Shown in pieces: positions 12,979 to 26,273 of a stretch of DNA of 64,000 bases (positions within the stretch are counted from its first letter, which is position 1; the number at the start of each line of letters is the position of its first letter). The notes beneath the pieces were generated by a model that ran no database searches, had not been told where the DNA came from, and saw only the letters and a program-made list of their open reading frames with translations. A program made the position numbers and the translations under genes. The DNA is from Adineta steineri. Its lineage: Eukaryota; Rotifera; Eurotatoria; Adinetida; Adinetidae. The stretch lies in assembly GCA_905250115.1 (NCBI GenBank), contig CAJNOI010000176.1:117778-181777 (forward strand). The letters run 5' to 3'.

Positions 12979-15900
12979 AAAAATTATCTATTAATTTAAT
13001 CATTTTAATCAAAAAACTTATTAATAAAAGAATCTTATATATTTATTAAATGTTATTTTTCTGTTTATTTCAAGTATTCTATATTTAGCTTGTGTTTCTA
13101 ATTGAGAGTGTAGATACAAATGCGGATAGACAAGATGTTAAAATATCGGAAATATATCTTTTTCAAGTTGATTCTTATAGAAATAAGATCGTTTTCAACT
13201 GAATCATTTCTAAAAAATTATATAGAAGGATAGTCTTCAATTCGATCTAATTGCACATTGGCATCTACCATTCAGATAGTCTTACGTATTTAGTCATAGA
13301 TCAAGTGAATGCAAACAATATGTATTACTTCTAAAATGAAAGTCGGAAAAAAGATTATTTTGATGCCACAGTGAAAATTTATTTTGATATTTCAAATAAA
13401 ACAAAATTTGTAATATTTCTACCACTAATCGATCACGATGTCTAATCATTATTCAATCTACTGTTGAACTTTAATCTCGGTTCCTAAAGCGTATACCAAG
13501 GAGAAGATGATGAAAAATCTCAATATATAAATTCAGATATTTTTAATTGAGAGCATCTATCTGTGCTGCCAGTCTGATTGTGAGAAAGGACCAAGGAAGA
13601 AAAAGTTGAAAACAGAGGTTTTTAATGAAAAAACAAGAGTTTTTTCTCCGTTAGTAAGGGGAAGTCGCAAAATTTGAATTTATAACTCACACTCACATTT
13701 TTGTATATGAGTTCCACAAAATGATCTATCATTTAGATGAAATTTTGACAAAAAATTAAGAAAATCCAGTTTTCGCGTAAATAAATACAAGATTTTATTG
13801 ATTCAACATTAGGACGTGACCAGATAATCATTCGAGTTTTATCTTATCCTATAAATCTGAAGTTTCGCTATCCAGATCAAAATATTATCACAATGATAGA
13901 TCATTTTCATGTACGTTCTCTAATATTTACAGCAATAAATTCTAGAGCGAATATACTGGTAACTAGATTTTAAAACCACTTTCTAATAACTCAAGAGTAG
14001 AAAACAAATATCTCACTGAGTCGTTCTAACCCGTTGCATAGCTTTACAAACAAAATCTGCGGACGTCCTAATTTCTTATTTTTTACGCTTATTAAACATT
14101 TCATGATTATATTATTGTTGAATATTATTTGCAATAGATCGTATAGATGCATTTATTCGTATAATAATTATATTTTAATTTTAACTTCGAAAGACTATTG
14201 AAAAAAAACTCGATTTCTACCCGTCAAAATTTCTTTAAAGAATAGAATCTTTGTTTGCATTCAACTCGACAAGGACAATCTAATCGTCAACAAAAAAAAA
14301 GGATTCACATTAATTTGACACTAATTTTATTACGAAAAATAATGTTATTATCTTATATCTAATTGTTCAACGTCAATTTATTTTTCTATTCTTAGTATTT
14401 TAATCCAGATTGGACTCCTAATATGTTCGCCAAGCGATATAATTTTTATATGTACACATATTAAACAAAAATTGATTTAGTTTTACTAATAAAAAGTATT
14501 AGATGACTTTAATAAAAGCAACTCGACACTAATACTGTCTGACACATATAAATAATAACTTCATCATAGTACACGAATGTGTCAGGAAACCAACTAGGTA
14601 TTCATGTAAAAGCTTTTTTTTTCCCGTAAGAGTGTCTTATACAATATATTTCAAAACGTGTGTCACATATCCTTATTTCAGAATTCTGAGTATTAAGAAA
14701 TTTAAGAATGGGTTCGATGGACTTAGAAAAACAAATACTCGATGACTGAATTACTACCATTGATATAATTTATATCGAAAACATTCATTTGATATTCTGT
14801 TAAGATCGACATTTTTTTGAACTTTGGGTAATTTATCATGGCTTTAATAAGAAAATATTTACTTTATTCTATTTTCAATATTTTCTTACCATTTTCAAGA
14901 CAAATAAGTAATTTTATATTTGTTTTTACTATATTTACACTCATTTCAATAGTCACATGTGATAAGTTTTTAATTTAAAAACTTTCTTAAAATAAATTAA
15001 AGTAAGAATTTTAAAATAAGTGCAACTATTTCAATAGTTTTTTTTGCTTGGTCTAGAATTGAAATATTCCAGCCCGATAAGTACAGTCCGGAACAGACAA
15101 AAATCTTTCAAAATCGACAGTCAGATATAGTCACTGGATTCCGACTGGAAAATCACACAATACTGCTTCAGGAATTATCGATCTAGGTAATAATGGGTTC
15201 ATATAAAATATTTATAATTTGTTGATATGACAATAAGTGAGAAAAATCGATCAAGAGTTTGAATTTTATGCTTAAACACATTGAAACAAATTTGTCTTTT
15301 TCTCTGAAAATTATTTCTAGTCCGATCTAATGTCGAAATTAAACTATCTGACTTTTATTCTGGAAAAAAAATCTGTTTAACTAGAGAGCAAATTCATATA
15401 TATACTTTCTATAAAGTACGCATCTACACTATCTCACATCATAGCATTCGTCGCCCTGGAAAGAAAAATATTTTTTACGCACTTTGAACATTTTCTCTAA
15501 ATTAATCTCAAATATCCTAGGGTTGGCCAACAAAACTCTCATAGGTTAATCTGACTTCTTTATACATGAACTCTGTAGATGTTATTTTTGCGCCTTAGGA
15601 ATAGAAATCTTTTGTGTCGATAAAGTCAATGTACCGATTTCTTTTTAGTAGTATTTCGAAAACTTCATAAATTAACTAGACGACGTGAAAGACAAGCAGT
15701 AGAAATATCTAATATGATAATTGAATATTGTCTCTATTCGAAAAACAATAAACTTTTATAATCTTTGACTAATCATAGATTAAACAACTTGTTTGACATT
15801 GTGTAAATTACGGAAAATATTTCTAATTGAAAAGCTTCTTGTTATATAGACGATGTTGAAATGACATAAGTTTTTGAACTTATCAGACAAAATGAATATA

Positions 15901-17482
15901 AATAACAACTATATTTTAGACTCTTATGTAAACACTTATATTTCTAATGTTCTATATTTATATACTCAATAAAATTCTTTTGTTGTGATCTCAATAGAAT
16001 TCGAATATACATTATGAAAGAAAATTTTTTCCAATATAATAATATATGTAATAGAATGGAAAACGATTTCTATTAGTTTTTGTGCGTATAAGCGAACGAA
16101 GATTAGTCGTTTTTTAGACATGAGAATATAAAGTACATTTTTGTAAGATATGATTAAGTATCAAATATCTTATTCATTTTTATTTTAATTAAATAATGTA
16201 TAATTATAATATAAGAGTTGTACTTTATCAAGGTATAAAATGTGTCAATTCGATTTTATTTTATTTTTATAGAATAAATTATGTTTAAGTATGGTATACT
16301 TGAATTGTTTTCTAATTAATTTTATTTTATTATAATTTAAGAGAAATACTTAGATAACCATGTGATATCATTATCAAAAATGTTAAAAATAATTCCGTCG
16401 AAAAAACAAATTCAAATAAACTTTTCATTTAATATTTGTATCATGATAAAAATCTCGCGATTTTTATTTATTTATTTTAATGATGACAATGATTATTAAA
16501 TATTTATTTTATAGAAAATATTCTTTTTCCGATCATTTATAATAAAGGTTAACATGAACTTTTATTTTGGCTACTCCCTATTTTTTTTTTCATCTCATTT
16601 AATAATTGTATAAGTTTTTTTCTGTGTAAACTAGTACATAATTTAGTGTAACTTATGCATGAGCAGAAAGAAGGAAAGTATTAGGAAGTTCAGATGGGTT
16701 GAATAGTAAATATATCGTTAGAACTAATGCGATGGATTACTATTCAGATTCACATTATTTTAATCTATGTATTTTTAGATTTTTTAAAAAGAAAATATCT
16801 TTCATGATACATAATATAGTTTTTTTTCCTGTTAGAATTGAATAATAATCGGTTTTTCCAGGTACACCTTCTGGCAATCGTACTGTCTCACTGTGGGTAT
16901 TTACTACTAAAACGATTCAAGTTAAAGAAAAAGCAAACAAACTGATTACATTGAATATTTATAAATGTCTGTTTTCCATCATATAAAGAAAAAAACACAC
17001 ACACATATTGTTAGAATTTGGTAACTGTGTGTTGTGTAAATACTTTACATATGGTATTTTTGTTCATACCTACAAATTAGAAATTTGATATGAATAAAAT
17101 TTATTGACGTCATATGATTTATAGACATGTGATAATCAGACATGCATAGTGTTCGAACAACCTTAGCTTATTATTATATATACAAAATAATAAATGAAGC
17201 AGAAAAAAAGATCTATCAAGTTCAAAAGTAAATGCATTTACTTAGAAGCGATATGAAAAGAAATATTCTTGGAAAGAAAGAAAAAAAAGCTATAATTGTG
17301 TATTTTTTCTTTTCTTTTCTTTTAAATGAGAAAAAAGAGTGGGGGAGAGAAAGAGAGAGTGAGAAGATAAAAAAGGCAAGAAAGAACTAATTCATTCGTC
17401 ATTTGTTTTTTAGTTAATAAAGAGCAACATAGTTGATGACTGACATTTATTATATTTATTGATAACAAAAATTAATTATGAA
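12979..17482. other. 4.5-kb AT-rich intergenic region
   Basis: I see no gene, RNA gene or transposon end. Both strands are dense in stops. Near 17270-17390 there is a pyrimidine-rich then purine-rich tract (TTTTCTTTTCTTTTC, then GGGGGAGAGAAAGAGAGAG), just upstream of the next receptor gene; it may belong to that gene's promoter. Confidence 0.5.
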
Positions 17483-19003
17483 ATGAATTGTACAGAAATT
17501 TATCAACAAAGGAATTATTCAAGTCTTATGTTCAATCAAGCATACAGTGATGATTCAGGATCATGGTGGTGGTGGACCAATATTCTCGGTATGTATAGAA
17601 GAAAAAAAATTATTTTCAATCGACGGAGTTTCCGGTTTATTAAATATTTAAAAGAAAAATAGTTTTTTTTCTTTTGAGCAAAAAAAACAATTTTTTTTCT
17701 CTTAGTTTAAAATATTTTCCTTTTGTTTTAATTAAAAATAAAATAAAAAAAAATGAACTGATTTTTCGTTAAGGTACACTTATATTTGGTTTAATTGGTT
17801 TAATTGGTAATATAATATGTTTTTTTGTTGTATGTCGTTTTACATTATCTACACATTCATTCGTTGAATATCTTCGTGCATTATCATTTTTTGAATTTTT
17901 AACGTTATTATATGAAGTTGTTCAAGCATTAAATGATTTATCAATTTATTTATTTTCTAAAAGTTTGTTAAATTTTCGTTATTCATTTGTTTGTAAATTT
18001 TATGATTATTTTAAATACTCAATTATATTATTATCATGTTGGACAATTGTTGGTTTAACCATTGATCGTTGTGTACTTGTTTGTAATCCGTGGTCAAAAA
18101 AATATCCGAAATTATCACGTCGTTTATGTAATTCAAAATGTGCTAAACGTATTATATTAATATTAATATTAATGTCTCTAATTGTAAATATTCCACATTT
18201 AATTTATAAAGAATGGCATTGTCGGGCACCTGGTTTTCAGAATAGTGCTGCTTATAATCAAAAATATGATTCAGATCATACAAAAAATTCTTCTTCTAAA
18301 CAAACATGCTCATGTCGTATATCACCAGATATTTCGCAACGTACAAAAGAAGTTTTTTTATTTTGGCACAATTATATTTTTCATCTCTTATGTTATACAA
18401 TTCTACCAGCTGTCATGTTAATTGCAAGTAATGCAGGTTAGATTAATTTCCTAGAAAAATGAATGTTCAAATTATATTTTACTTATTTTTTTTTATTTAG
18501 CTATCTTAAAACGTATTCATACTCCTCGTCCAATTGTAAGTAATCAAAATGAACATATACGTTCCAAATTAACGGGTACATTAACAGTATTATCATTATT
18601 ATTTCTTTCATTATATTTTCCATTTGCGATTGTTGAAGCAATATCTTATATTGCAATTCGTTATAAACGATATGCTTGCAATATTCGTTTTATTTTAAAA
18701 TTACGTATATTAAAACGTTTAACTGAATTATTAAATATTGCTGCATTGGGTATAAATTTTTTCTTGTATATATTAGGTGTTAATCATTATCGTTCATCAA
18801 CTATACGAATGTTAGGTTTACATCATTATGAAATGTTTTCAAGATATTTAACAATTGAACAGCGTAATTTAAAAATATTAGCTGGAAGTCAACAAATACA
18901 AAATACACTTCAAATAGATTCATCAAAAATTAAATTACTAAAAGTGACGTCATCAAATGATCAATACTCAACATCGTCTGTATATAACAATCGTTTATTA
19001 TAA
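17483..19003 (+). CDS. Rhodopsin-like GPCR, peptide-receptor type
   Basis: Three exons, 17483-17588, 17774-18436 and 18501-19003, give 423 residues in one frame; introns are 185 bp (phase 1) and 64 bp (phase 1). The start is the ATG of MNCTEIY; upstream in-frame codons lack ATG. The extracellular N-terminus has N-T/S sites and a WWWW run. TM1 has GLIGNII; after TM3 comes GLTIDRCVLVCNPW, a DRY variant reading DRC. TM5 carries LPAVMLIASNA followed by ILKRIHTPRP. TM6 includes FPFAIVEAISY, and TM7 ends GINFFLYILG, a NPxxY variant without proline. Loop 2 is unusually long and Ser/Cys-rich. The layout resembles animal neuropeptide (FMRFamide-like) receptors; the ligand cannot be told. It is not a close relative of the receptor array at 2.4-10.7 kb. 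Confidence 0.88.
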
Positions 19004-21505
19004 AAAATTCAACGTTCGTTCTTTTTTTCTTCTTCTTCTATAATAAAATGAAAGAAACGTGTTTCTTTTTTTCTTTCTCAAAGAGCATGATTTTCTCCAG
19101 GGCAAATCGAATGAGTTTTTCTTTTCTCTACGGGACATATATAATCGTTTAGTACCGAAACATTACAAATGATGAAAGTCCAACAATCATCATCAAATGA
19201 AGTCATTTATTATTCTACATAACATATGAACTTTGTCTTTTTTTTCTTAATCAAATATTGTTTTATAATTCAAGTAAATTGCAATATTCGATCGATTATC
19301 TTTTTTCGAGATTATTATGAGTTGTATAAAAAAATAGAAAGTTGTAATAGTTAATTTTAAATTTTAAAAATCTTTCTTTCTTTTATTATATTTAGTTGAT
19401 AAGTGTTATTTTCAATTAACAATAAGAAGAGAGAGGAAAAGAAAAGAGAAAGATGTTATCTAGTCTATTATGATTCCATAAAACAAAAAAAAATTGCAAT
19501 CTTATCTAAAAAAAGAAACATGATAGTATTCATTAACATCATTTAGTTGTTGTTGTTGTCGTTCAATTGTAAGAAGAGATATTAAATATCTGGATTTTTA
19601 AAAGTCATTAACAAATGTTTATTGAATAAAAGAATAAATCTTTTATTATAAGCTAATAAGAAATGTAACTTCAAAAAGGAAATTAAAAATAGAGAAACTT
19701 TAGTTGGTGACATTTCTATTAAATAAATCATTTTTCTCTAAAGCTATTCAAATGAAAACTAAGAAGGAAGGTCAGAACATCATTAGAGTATATAGCAAAC
19801 AGTTTTTCAAGCATTTGCCTATTAGTTATAATATTATAATACTATTTTCCAGTACAATTAATATTATATGAAGCGAATTAATTGAAAAATATTTTTACAT
19901 AAAAATACGTAAGCTTTAAATAAATATTATGGTACTTTTTTGTTCAATAGGGCGTCGAGTCGGTACTTTATGAATATAAATATGTAATTATTAAATCGAC
20001 ATTTGATTTGTCTCAATTAATATATATTCAATTGAATTTTTTGTATCGTACGCTAATGTAAAGCATTGTTTTATATAGAAATTTAAAGTTATTAGGTAGA
20101 ACTTATGCGATATAATCAAACACGATATTTATAAACGATTTACATCCTATAGACGTCAATTTAGATTGTATTCAAATTGTAACAAGTTCATTGAATAAAT
20201 AGATTTCTTTTATATTGATTATTTCTAGGGTTTATATATTTATATACTTATTTAAATAAATATATATTTATTTTATCTTAATTACTTTCGTCTGGATTCT
20301 TAATGAATAAGTATTTATTCATAAAAATAAATCCCTCTTATAGTCGACAAACTCATAGATTAAGAAAAAGAATTATATTTTTTTCGATTATAGTTCTATA
20401 TAACACTTATGAAAAGCCTCGAAAAAATTCTTAAAATCAGGAGTTTATCGAGTTTTTTTGTATAATTACAAATTTGAAACGTTGAAAAATTAGTAATAAA
20501 TTGATCATATTTTTGTGACTATTTATATAGAAAAAAAATCAAGATTTTCTTCTTGTCGTTTTAGTATACATCAAAAAAGGCATTTAAAATAGCTTGTTAA
20601 TTCTATTTGATAAGAAAAGCTGAGTGTAAATAAATATCGATATGAATATTTCATTTATTTTTTTTTTGAGTTGAAAAGAACATATTTATCTATTCGAAAA
20701 ATAAGTATTTTTTTAAATAACTTTAACCTCTACCTCCGTCTAGGTATGAGTGGTTTATAATTAATTATAAATGCATACAACAGTTCAGTGAACGAGACAA
20801 CAAGAAAAGAAATTTGAGCATGTGTAAAAAGTATATCTTGTAATTTTTATTATAATCTAAAATAAATGTCATGGCTGAAGTAAACCGAATAATGGATTTA
20901 TTTCGATAGCTCTTCGTGTCAAATTCTTGTATACCTAGTCTCACGCTATTTGAGTAAATTGTACTCAATTTGAAATATAAAAGATCAAATCATGGAGAAA
21001 AATTCTGTTTTACGCTGAACAAAGTTTGTTTATGCCATTAAGATGCACAAAGTCTCAATGCAAACGTAATACTACATTTGAAAGTATTCTCTCGTCATCT
21101 ATGGAATCACGTGGAAAATAAGAACGTTTTTACGGTATTCTTGAAGAATCGTGAATCCATTGATGTGCTTTTAGTAAGAGAGATTGTATTTGTAAAAAAA
21201 TAGAAAAGAAGTCAATTACTCAATGCAAATAAAATTAATTAAAATATAATTCTAAATAGAAGAGTATTGATTATATTTGAATTTTTTGTTATAATCAACA
21301 ACATTTGAATAAATTGATATTTACATGGTTTGCAATAGATTTTTTTCTTTAGAAAATTGTTTAGTATTTACAAGTAAAAGAATTACCTTTGTATCAAACC
21401 GAATGGTGATGTATATGAAAATGAAACTTTTGGATGAAAGTAGATCAAAAATCTAAACTAAACTAATTTTAGGAGTCCAATGTAAATAAAATTAGTTTCT
21501 TATAG
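19004..21505. other. 2.5-kb AT-rich intergenic region
   Basis: No gene recognised. TTCTTTTTTTCTTCTTC-type pyrimidine tracts follow the receptor stop (19017-19080). The rest is low-complexity AT-rich DNA with short, unconvincing frames on both strands. Confidence 0.45.
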
Positions 21506-22637
21506 CGACAGTATGTATCACAAACGAATCGAACACAACCAAATTTTGAATTGAATATTCATAATCCGCCAGTTATCGATTATATAAACAATCGTTTATC
21601 CCTAAAAGATGTCCAGTCAAATATTCTGAATTCTAATAAATCAAATGATCGTTTATATAGTAGTGAAGAACAACCAGAGAGCGAAACAAACCATAAGAAG
21701 TATGAATATGCCAGTTTAATTCGGCTGTTGATATTTGTGATATCATTTTGTTCATTTTCTCTTGTAAATGTATTTGTAATTATTTATCTTGCTTTACCAA
21801 TTACAAAACCTTTTTGATTGGCTTGTTATTCGGTTTGTTGGGTGGGTTGTATTGTTTTGGCTATAGTTATAACAATGTGGCAGTCATCGACAGATAAGAA
21901 TTCATTCAACTTTTGTGATTTGAATATCCCATATAATTAGTGTGCCTCTTATTATTTACTAAGTATCTCTATCAAATTTTATTGTCTAGATTTTATATCT
22001 ATATGAAGTGTGAATCCTTTCATTAAATAGTGATATTAGATAAAAGTGAATGATTTGAGCATTTTAAAGACTATATAACTACAGTAAATAATTCTGGTAT
22101 TTTATTTAGTAAGATTCGGCTGTATGTTTTGAATGTCACTTGCTGTTAATATTGGAATATTTTGACAGCTGTTGATTCTTCAGAAAGATCGACTACATGT
22201 TACAAATTCATTTATTTATTATGCAACTCTAAGATTTATATAACAAACCTTATCTTTTAGCGTCAGTAATAACGAACACTTCTCCCATTCCTAATACAAT
22301 TATATATTCTGAAAATTTTGTATTAAATGTCATCGCTTCAAGTCAATGTACAGCATGGGTAAACTTTGTAGCTCAATTAACAACCCACAATTATACAGTT
22401 TCAACAATAAGCGGCTCACTCGATTCAGTGAGCGTCTCTGTTTTTAAATCAACTATTATTTCAAACATAGTATTGGCTTTGGGAAATTTATCAGTGTAAG
22501 GACCAGTGACATCAAACAATCGTTCACGGCAAGCTGGTACAAATTCAAATATAAATAAATTGAGCGCTAACGGTAATCCTAATGGTTGCTCGAATCCCGG
22601 GTATATGATGATATCATGCAATACAAATCCTAGCTAA
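21506..22637 (+). pseudogene. Decayed single-pass membrane protein with ectodomain
   Basis: An exon opens directly after a TTATAG acceptor at 21505 and encodes a polar cytoplasmic stretch, then a transmembrane segment (IRLLIFVISFCSFSLVNVF), ending at TGA 21815-21817. After the five-T run at 21811 another frame stays open and gives a Gly-rich hydrophobic stretch, so a one-base indel is likely. After an intron with a TTTTAG acceptor at 22260, a second exon encodes ectodomain-like sequence (ENFVLNVIASSQCTAWVNF, then YTVSTISGSLDSVSVSVF), interrupted by TAA at 22497 but open again in the same frame to TAA 22635. The pattern recalls a bdelloid family of TM-anchored secreted-domain proteins, from memory only. 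No 5' exon with an ATG is visible. Frameshift plus in-frame stop indicate a pseudogene, unless the assembly is wrong. An open frame on the minus strand at 22391-22621 overlaps the second exon. Confidence 0.55.
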
Positions 22638-24686
22638 GGTAGAATAAATCGTCTGGCGTGTAGTACTACAAGTCAGACGATGACCGTTATATTTCAGTAT
22701 TAAAATATCGAAGTCTAACTCAACATTCAAATATTTGCTTATTATTATCCGTTTTCAAAAAAGACATTTGAAATTATCCTCTCAACGATATCCAAACTTT
22801 TTGTTGCTGAAGAAAACTATAACAAATTGTTTGTTCAAATATATTTTTTAACATCATTTTGTTTTTAAAATTCTTTTGAAATACACATTACAAAAATACA
22901 TGTTCAATAGAAGTTACAGACATATCATTTGAGGATGAAGACGATGTGGTTGTGAGATGAATACAGTAGTCATATTTCCAGTCACTCTCAAATATTTATA
23001 AAGTTCTATATTGGGTCAGACATACTTCAACTTCTATACACGGTTTATGGATATATTAGATATTTTACAAAAGATTGTTATTCAAAAAAAAAAAGAATAT
23101 ATAAAGTTATAGAAAATATAATAACATAAACATTTATGATTCACTTCATTTTAATTTATATTTTAATTCGATTTATTCGAGACCTTATTAAAAAAAATAT
23201 ATGATTAATACTGTTATTTATTAAGTATTTTATGTATCATTTCATATTGAGATTAATATTTGTTTATCATAAATCTATTGATTAATTACTACAATTATAC
23301 ACGACTTGAAAAGAAATTTAATCACTCAATAATGAATATTTTTCGAATAACTTATTTTTACCATTGAAAAGAGGCGACGGAGATGCATCGAAATCTATCT
23401 GAAAACATTTGTCTCTCAGTTAAAATCACACATTTTCAAAAAACTCGATTTTCCGTCAAAATACTCACTCGTCTTTTAATTTGAAATGAGTACATAATAA
23501 TTATAAAGATAGTTCATTAATAACAAAATCTATATATTATCTATTAATTAATGATTTATGCAAGATTTATTAAATCTGAATTAATATAATTAATATCAGT
23601 TGCGTTGACCCGTTAAGTTAATTAATATACAATTAGATGAATCTAAAATATAACCATCTTCTTTTCATGATAATATTCATTACTTTATATTATTAAATAC
23701 ATTTCTAACATAAATATATTATATAAAAAAAAATCGTAAGAAATGAAAAAACCTAACATTTCTATTTTTTATCATAAATTTATCGATAAAAAACCTCATA
23801 TGACTGTAAAGATTCGCATTCAGTTTTACTCTATAATTCGATGATTCTTAACGAAAACAAATAAATATTTTTTACAATAATTATTATTACTTTTGCATAC
23901 ATTAAACACTGACAGATATGAATAATCAAAAACCGATTATAACGAAGACCTATTATTGTTATTCACCGATCGGTTTTTTGCTTCGTTAATTTATTTTTAC
24001 GTTTCTTATTCATAGCCAACCTATTACTCATATCAAATCATTGAATCAAAACGGTTTTTCGTCATACTTTCGAAAGAAAAAACCCTTTTATTAATAATCA
24101 AATTTAAACAAATCGTAGGTAAAATTCTGATTCTCTGAAAATATGATTTTCAATTAAGAATTATTTGATCTACTTTACACTGAAATAATTCACATTTTTT
24201 CTTATGTAATTGCATGAAATGACGTATTTACTAAATAGCAAAATACAATGATGTGACTGATAAATAATGATGTCAGTTAGTACAAATAATATATAATCAA
24301 CAATGCAAATATTTTATTCTATAATTTTAGATAATGAAACTGATCACGTTGTTTGTATACATATGAAAATAATTGTTCTATTTATTTTCTTCTCATAACT
24401 GTTTTCGTACAAGTGTTAAAGAGTCAAATAGCCATTAATAGATAAATATATCAAAAGAAAAAAATGTCCTTGAGTAATATATTTGTTGTTAATGTAAAAA
24501 ATATGTAAGATAGAAAAGAAAATTTATACCTCTCGTATTTTTTTACCTATATTCGGGAAGTCATGGTCGATATATTTCTAATTACTACTGCATGAAAAAT
24601 ATATACGTCATTTTTTATTGAATGATGATATAAAGTTTTGTTTTTTCTCTTTATTATTAATATAGATATATTTTTCGAAAACAAAA
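22638..24686. other. AT-rich intergenic region with one MITE-like repeat
   Basis: Very AT-rich. About 23335-23492 belongs to a small repeat family also present at 26903 and 48180 (separate entry). A short hairpin, CAAAAACCGAT ... ATCGGTTTTTTG, lies at about 23928-23980. No gene seen. Confidence 0.5.
23335..23495. repeat. MITE-like repeat, copy 1
   Basis: Shares with 48180-48360 the words CCATTGAAAAGAGGCGACG (there CCGTTGAAAAGAGGTGATG), TTTGTCTCTC/ATCTCTCTTAC and ACATTTTCAAAA. It ends ACTCGTCTTTTAATTTGAAATG, the inverse of the CATTTC..AAATAAAA..CGAGTGG end seen in the other copies. Confidence 0.5.
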
Positions 24687-26273
24687 ATGTTTTACATAAT
24701 TCCAATTATTTTTATATGGATTGTGAACAATAATATAAATCAAGGTTTGTTATTTATTTTTTTTTTGTAAATAAATTTATTTATATTTATTTTAAGCATT
24801 CGGATGTCAATGTCCAGGAAACGATACTAGATCGTATGTTGTTACTGATGGAGGTGAGGTTCAAACTGATGGACAGCTGAAATGTTTTTATGCTAAAACT
24901 CTTGCAGATGGTCGTGGTCCCTTATATTGTTTATATCGAGTATATTTTAAATTAATGTTAGGTTTCTCAATGTATCTTTGTTTTTCTTATTTTTAGACTG
25001 ATTGTTCTCTTGGTACCGATGGTGATTCACGATTCTGTCAAGATAAAGCTAGTAAGTATACAATATTCTTTATTTTTTCTAATAATAAAATCTTTAACGA
25101 GTTTAATTGATTTGAAAAAAACAATTTTAATATAAAGTAGAAATCAAATATGGATTTTTATTTACTTATAGTACCAACGACAACTGTAGCAGCACAAGGT
25201 GGCGGAGGAACTACTACAACAACAACTCCAATGACAACAACCAGTAATATATTTTTGATTGAAATTAAATTAAATATGATGTTTTTGAAAATGAGATAGA
25301 ATATTTTCAGTTTAAATTTTCATTAGCAAAATTACTTAATTAAGATTTTCTTTTTGAAATGAATCATTATAAAACCATGATTAGGATTTAAAATTTATCT
25401 TTTCTTATCAATAAATTTATTTTAAAGCATCAAGCTGCAAATGCCCTGCGGTCGATACAAATGGTACAGCACTTATCGGTTCTCAATTTGTAAGTGGACA
25501 ATTATCATGTGGTTACGGGAATGATGATGGTTGTTGGTATGATCCGGTATGATATATTATAATATCATATGAATATATTTTTGAATTTTTGTTTTTTTAG
25601 GGTACTTGTGCACTTACATTAGATCAGCATGGTGGACTTTGTGCTGGAAATAAAAGTATGTTAGAACCTATTTTTTATATCAAAAAAAAAAATTTTGTTA
25701 TTTAATATAAAAATATTTGTAATTATTTTAAAGTTTCATAATATATAGATTATAATTAGTTCAAAGTGAGATAATCGATTTTTTAAAATTTCCATTTTTT
25801 AATAGCTGCAACATCAGCATCTACAACGGCTGCACCATCGGGAGTAACAACAACTGCAGCATCTGGTATAGGAATACTAACAACTCCAACGATTGTTATG
25901 GGAGTAACAACTCCAGTGGTCGTTGTAGGAGTAACAACAACAACTCCAGTGGTTGTTGTAGGAATAACGACAACAACAACTGCAACGGTTGTTGTAGGAG
26001 TGACAACAACAATAGCTTCGACGACTATATCAATGGGAGTAGCAACAACTTCAATGAATGTAACTACAGTAATGATGGTAACAAATATGACAGCAAATAT
26101 GACGACAACAACGGCAAGACCTTCTACTGGCACGACTCTAAATGGTATCGTGTTTTTTGTTTTTATTTTTTGAATTATATTTACTTAAAAATATTATAAT
26201 TTTAGGTCAAATTCGATACAATATATGCATATTTATTTCAATGATAATGTTATTTACAAAAATATTCTCATAA
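24687..26273 (+). CDS. Secreted Thr-rich protein with duplicated cysteine module
   Basis: Eight exons join in one frame to give 302 residues: 24687-24744, 24797-24939, 24997-25051, 25172-25243, 25428-25546, 25601-25655, 25806-26144 and 26206-26273. Exon 1 encodes a hydrophobic signal peptide (MFYIIPIIFIWIV). Exons 2-3 and 5-6 each encode the same kind of module, starting C-x-C-P and ending in a ...GTC/DCSLG...C pattern (CQCPGND ... RFC; CKCPAVD ... GGLC), with matching exon structure, so the module arose by exon-pair duplication. Exon 4 and the long exon 7 encode Thr/Val-rich, mucin-like linkers with repeats of VVVVG(V/I)TTTT. The C-terminus is a short hydrophobic tail (ICIFISMIMLF), suggesting a GPI anchor or membrane anchor. 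Probably an O-glycosylated surface or secreted protein; I do not recognise the family. Confidence 0.75.

Noticed and set aside
22391-22621. Minus-strand 76-codon frame with plausible composition
   Set aside because: It overlaps the ectodomain exon of the plus-strand pseudogene, which has a proper acceptor and a membrane exon upstream; I could not exclude it entirely.
25783-26133. Minus-strand 116-codon frame rich in Val/Thr
   Set aside because: It is the reverse reading of the Thr-rich exon 7 of the secreted protein; low-complexity codons keep both strands open.
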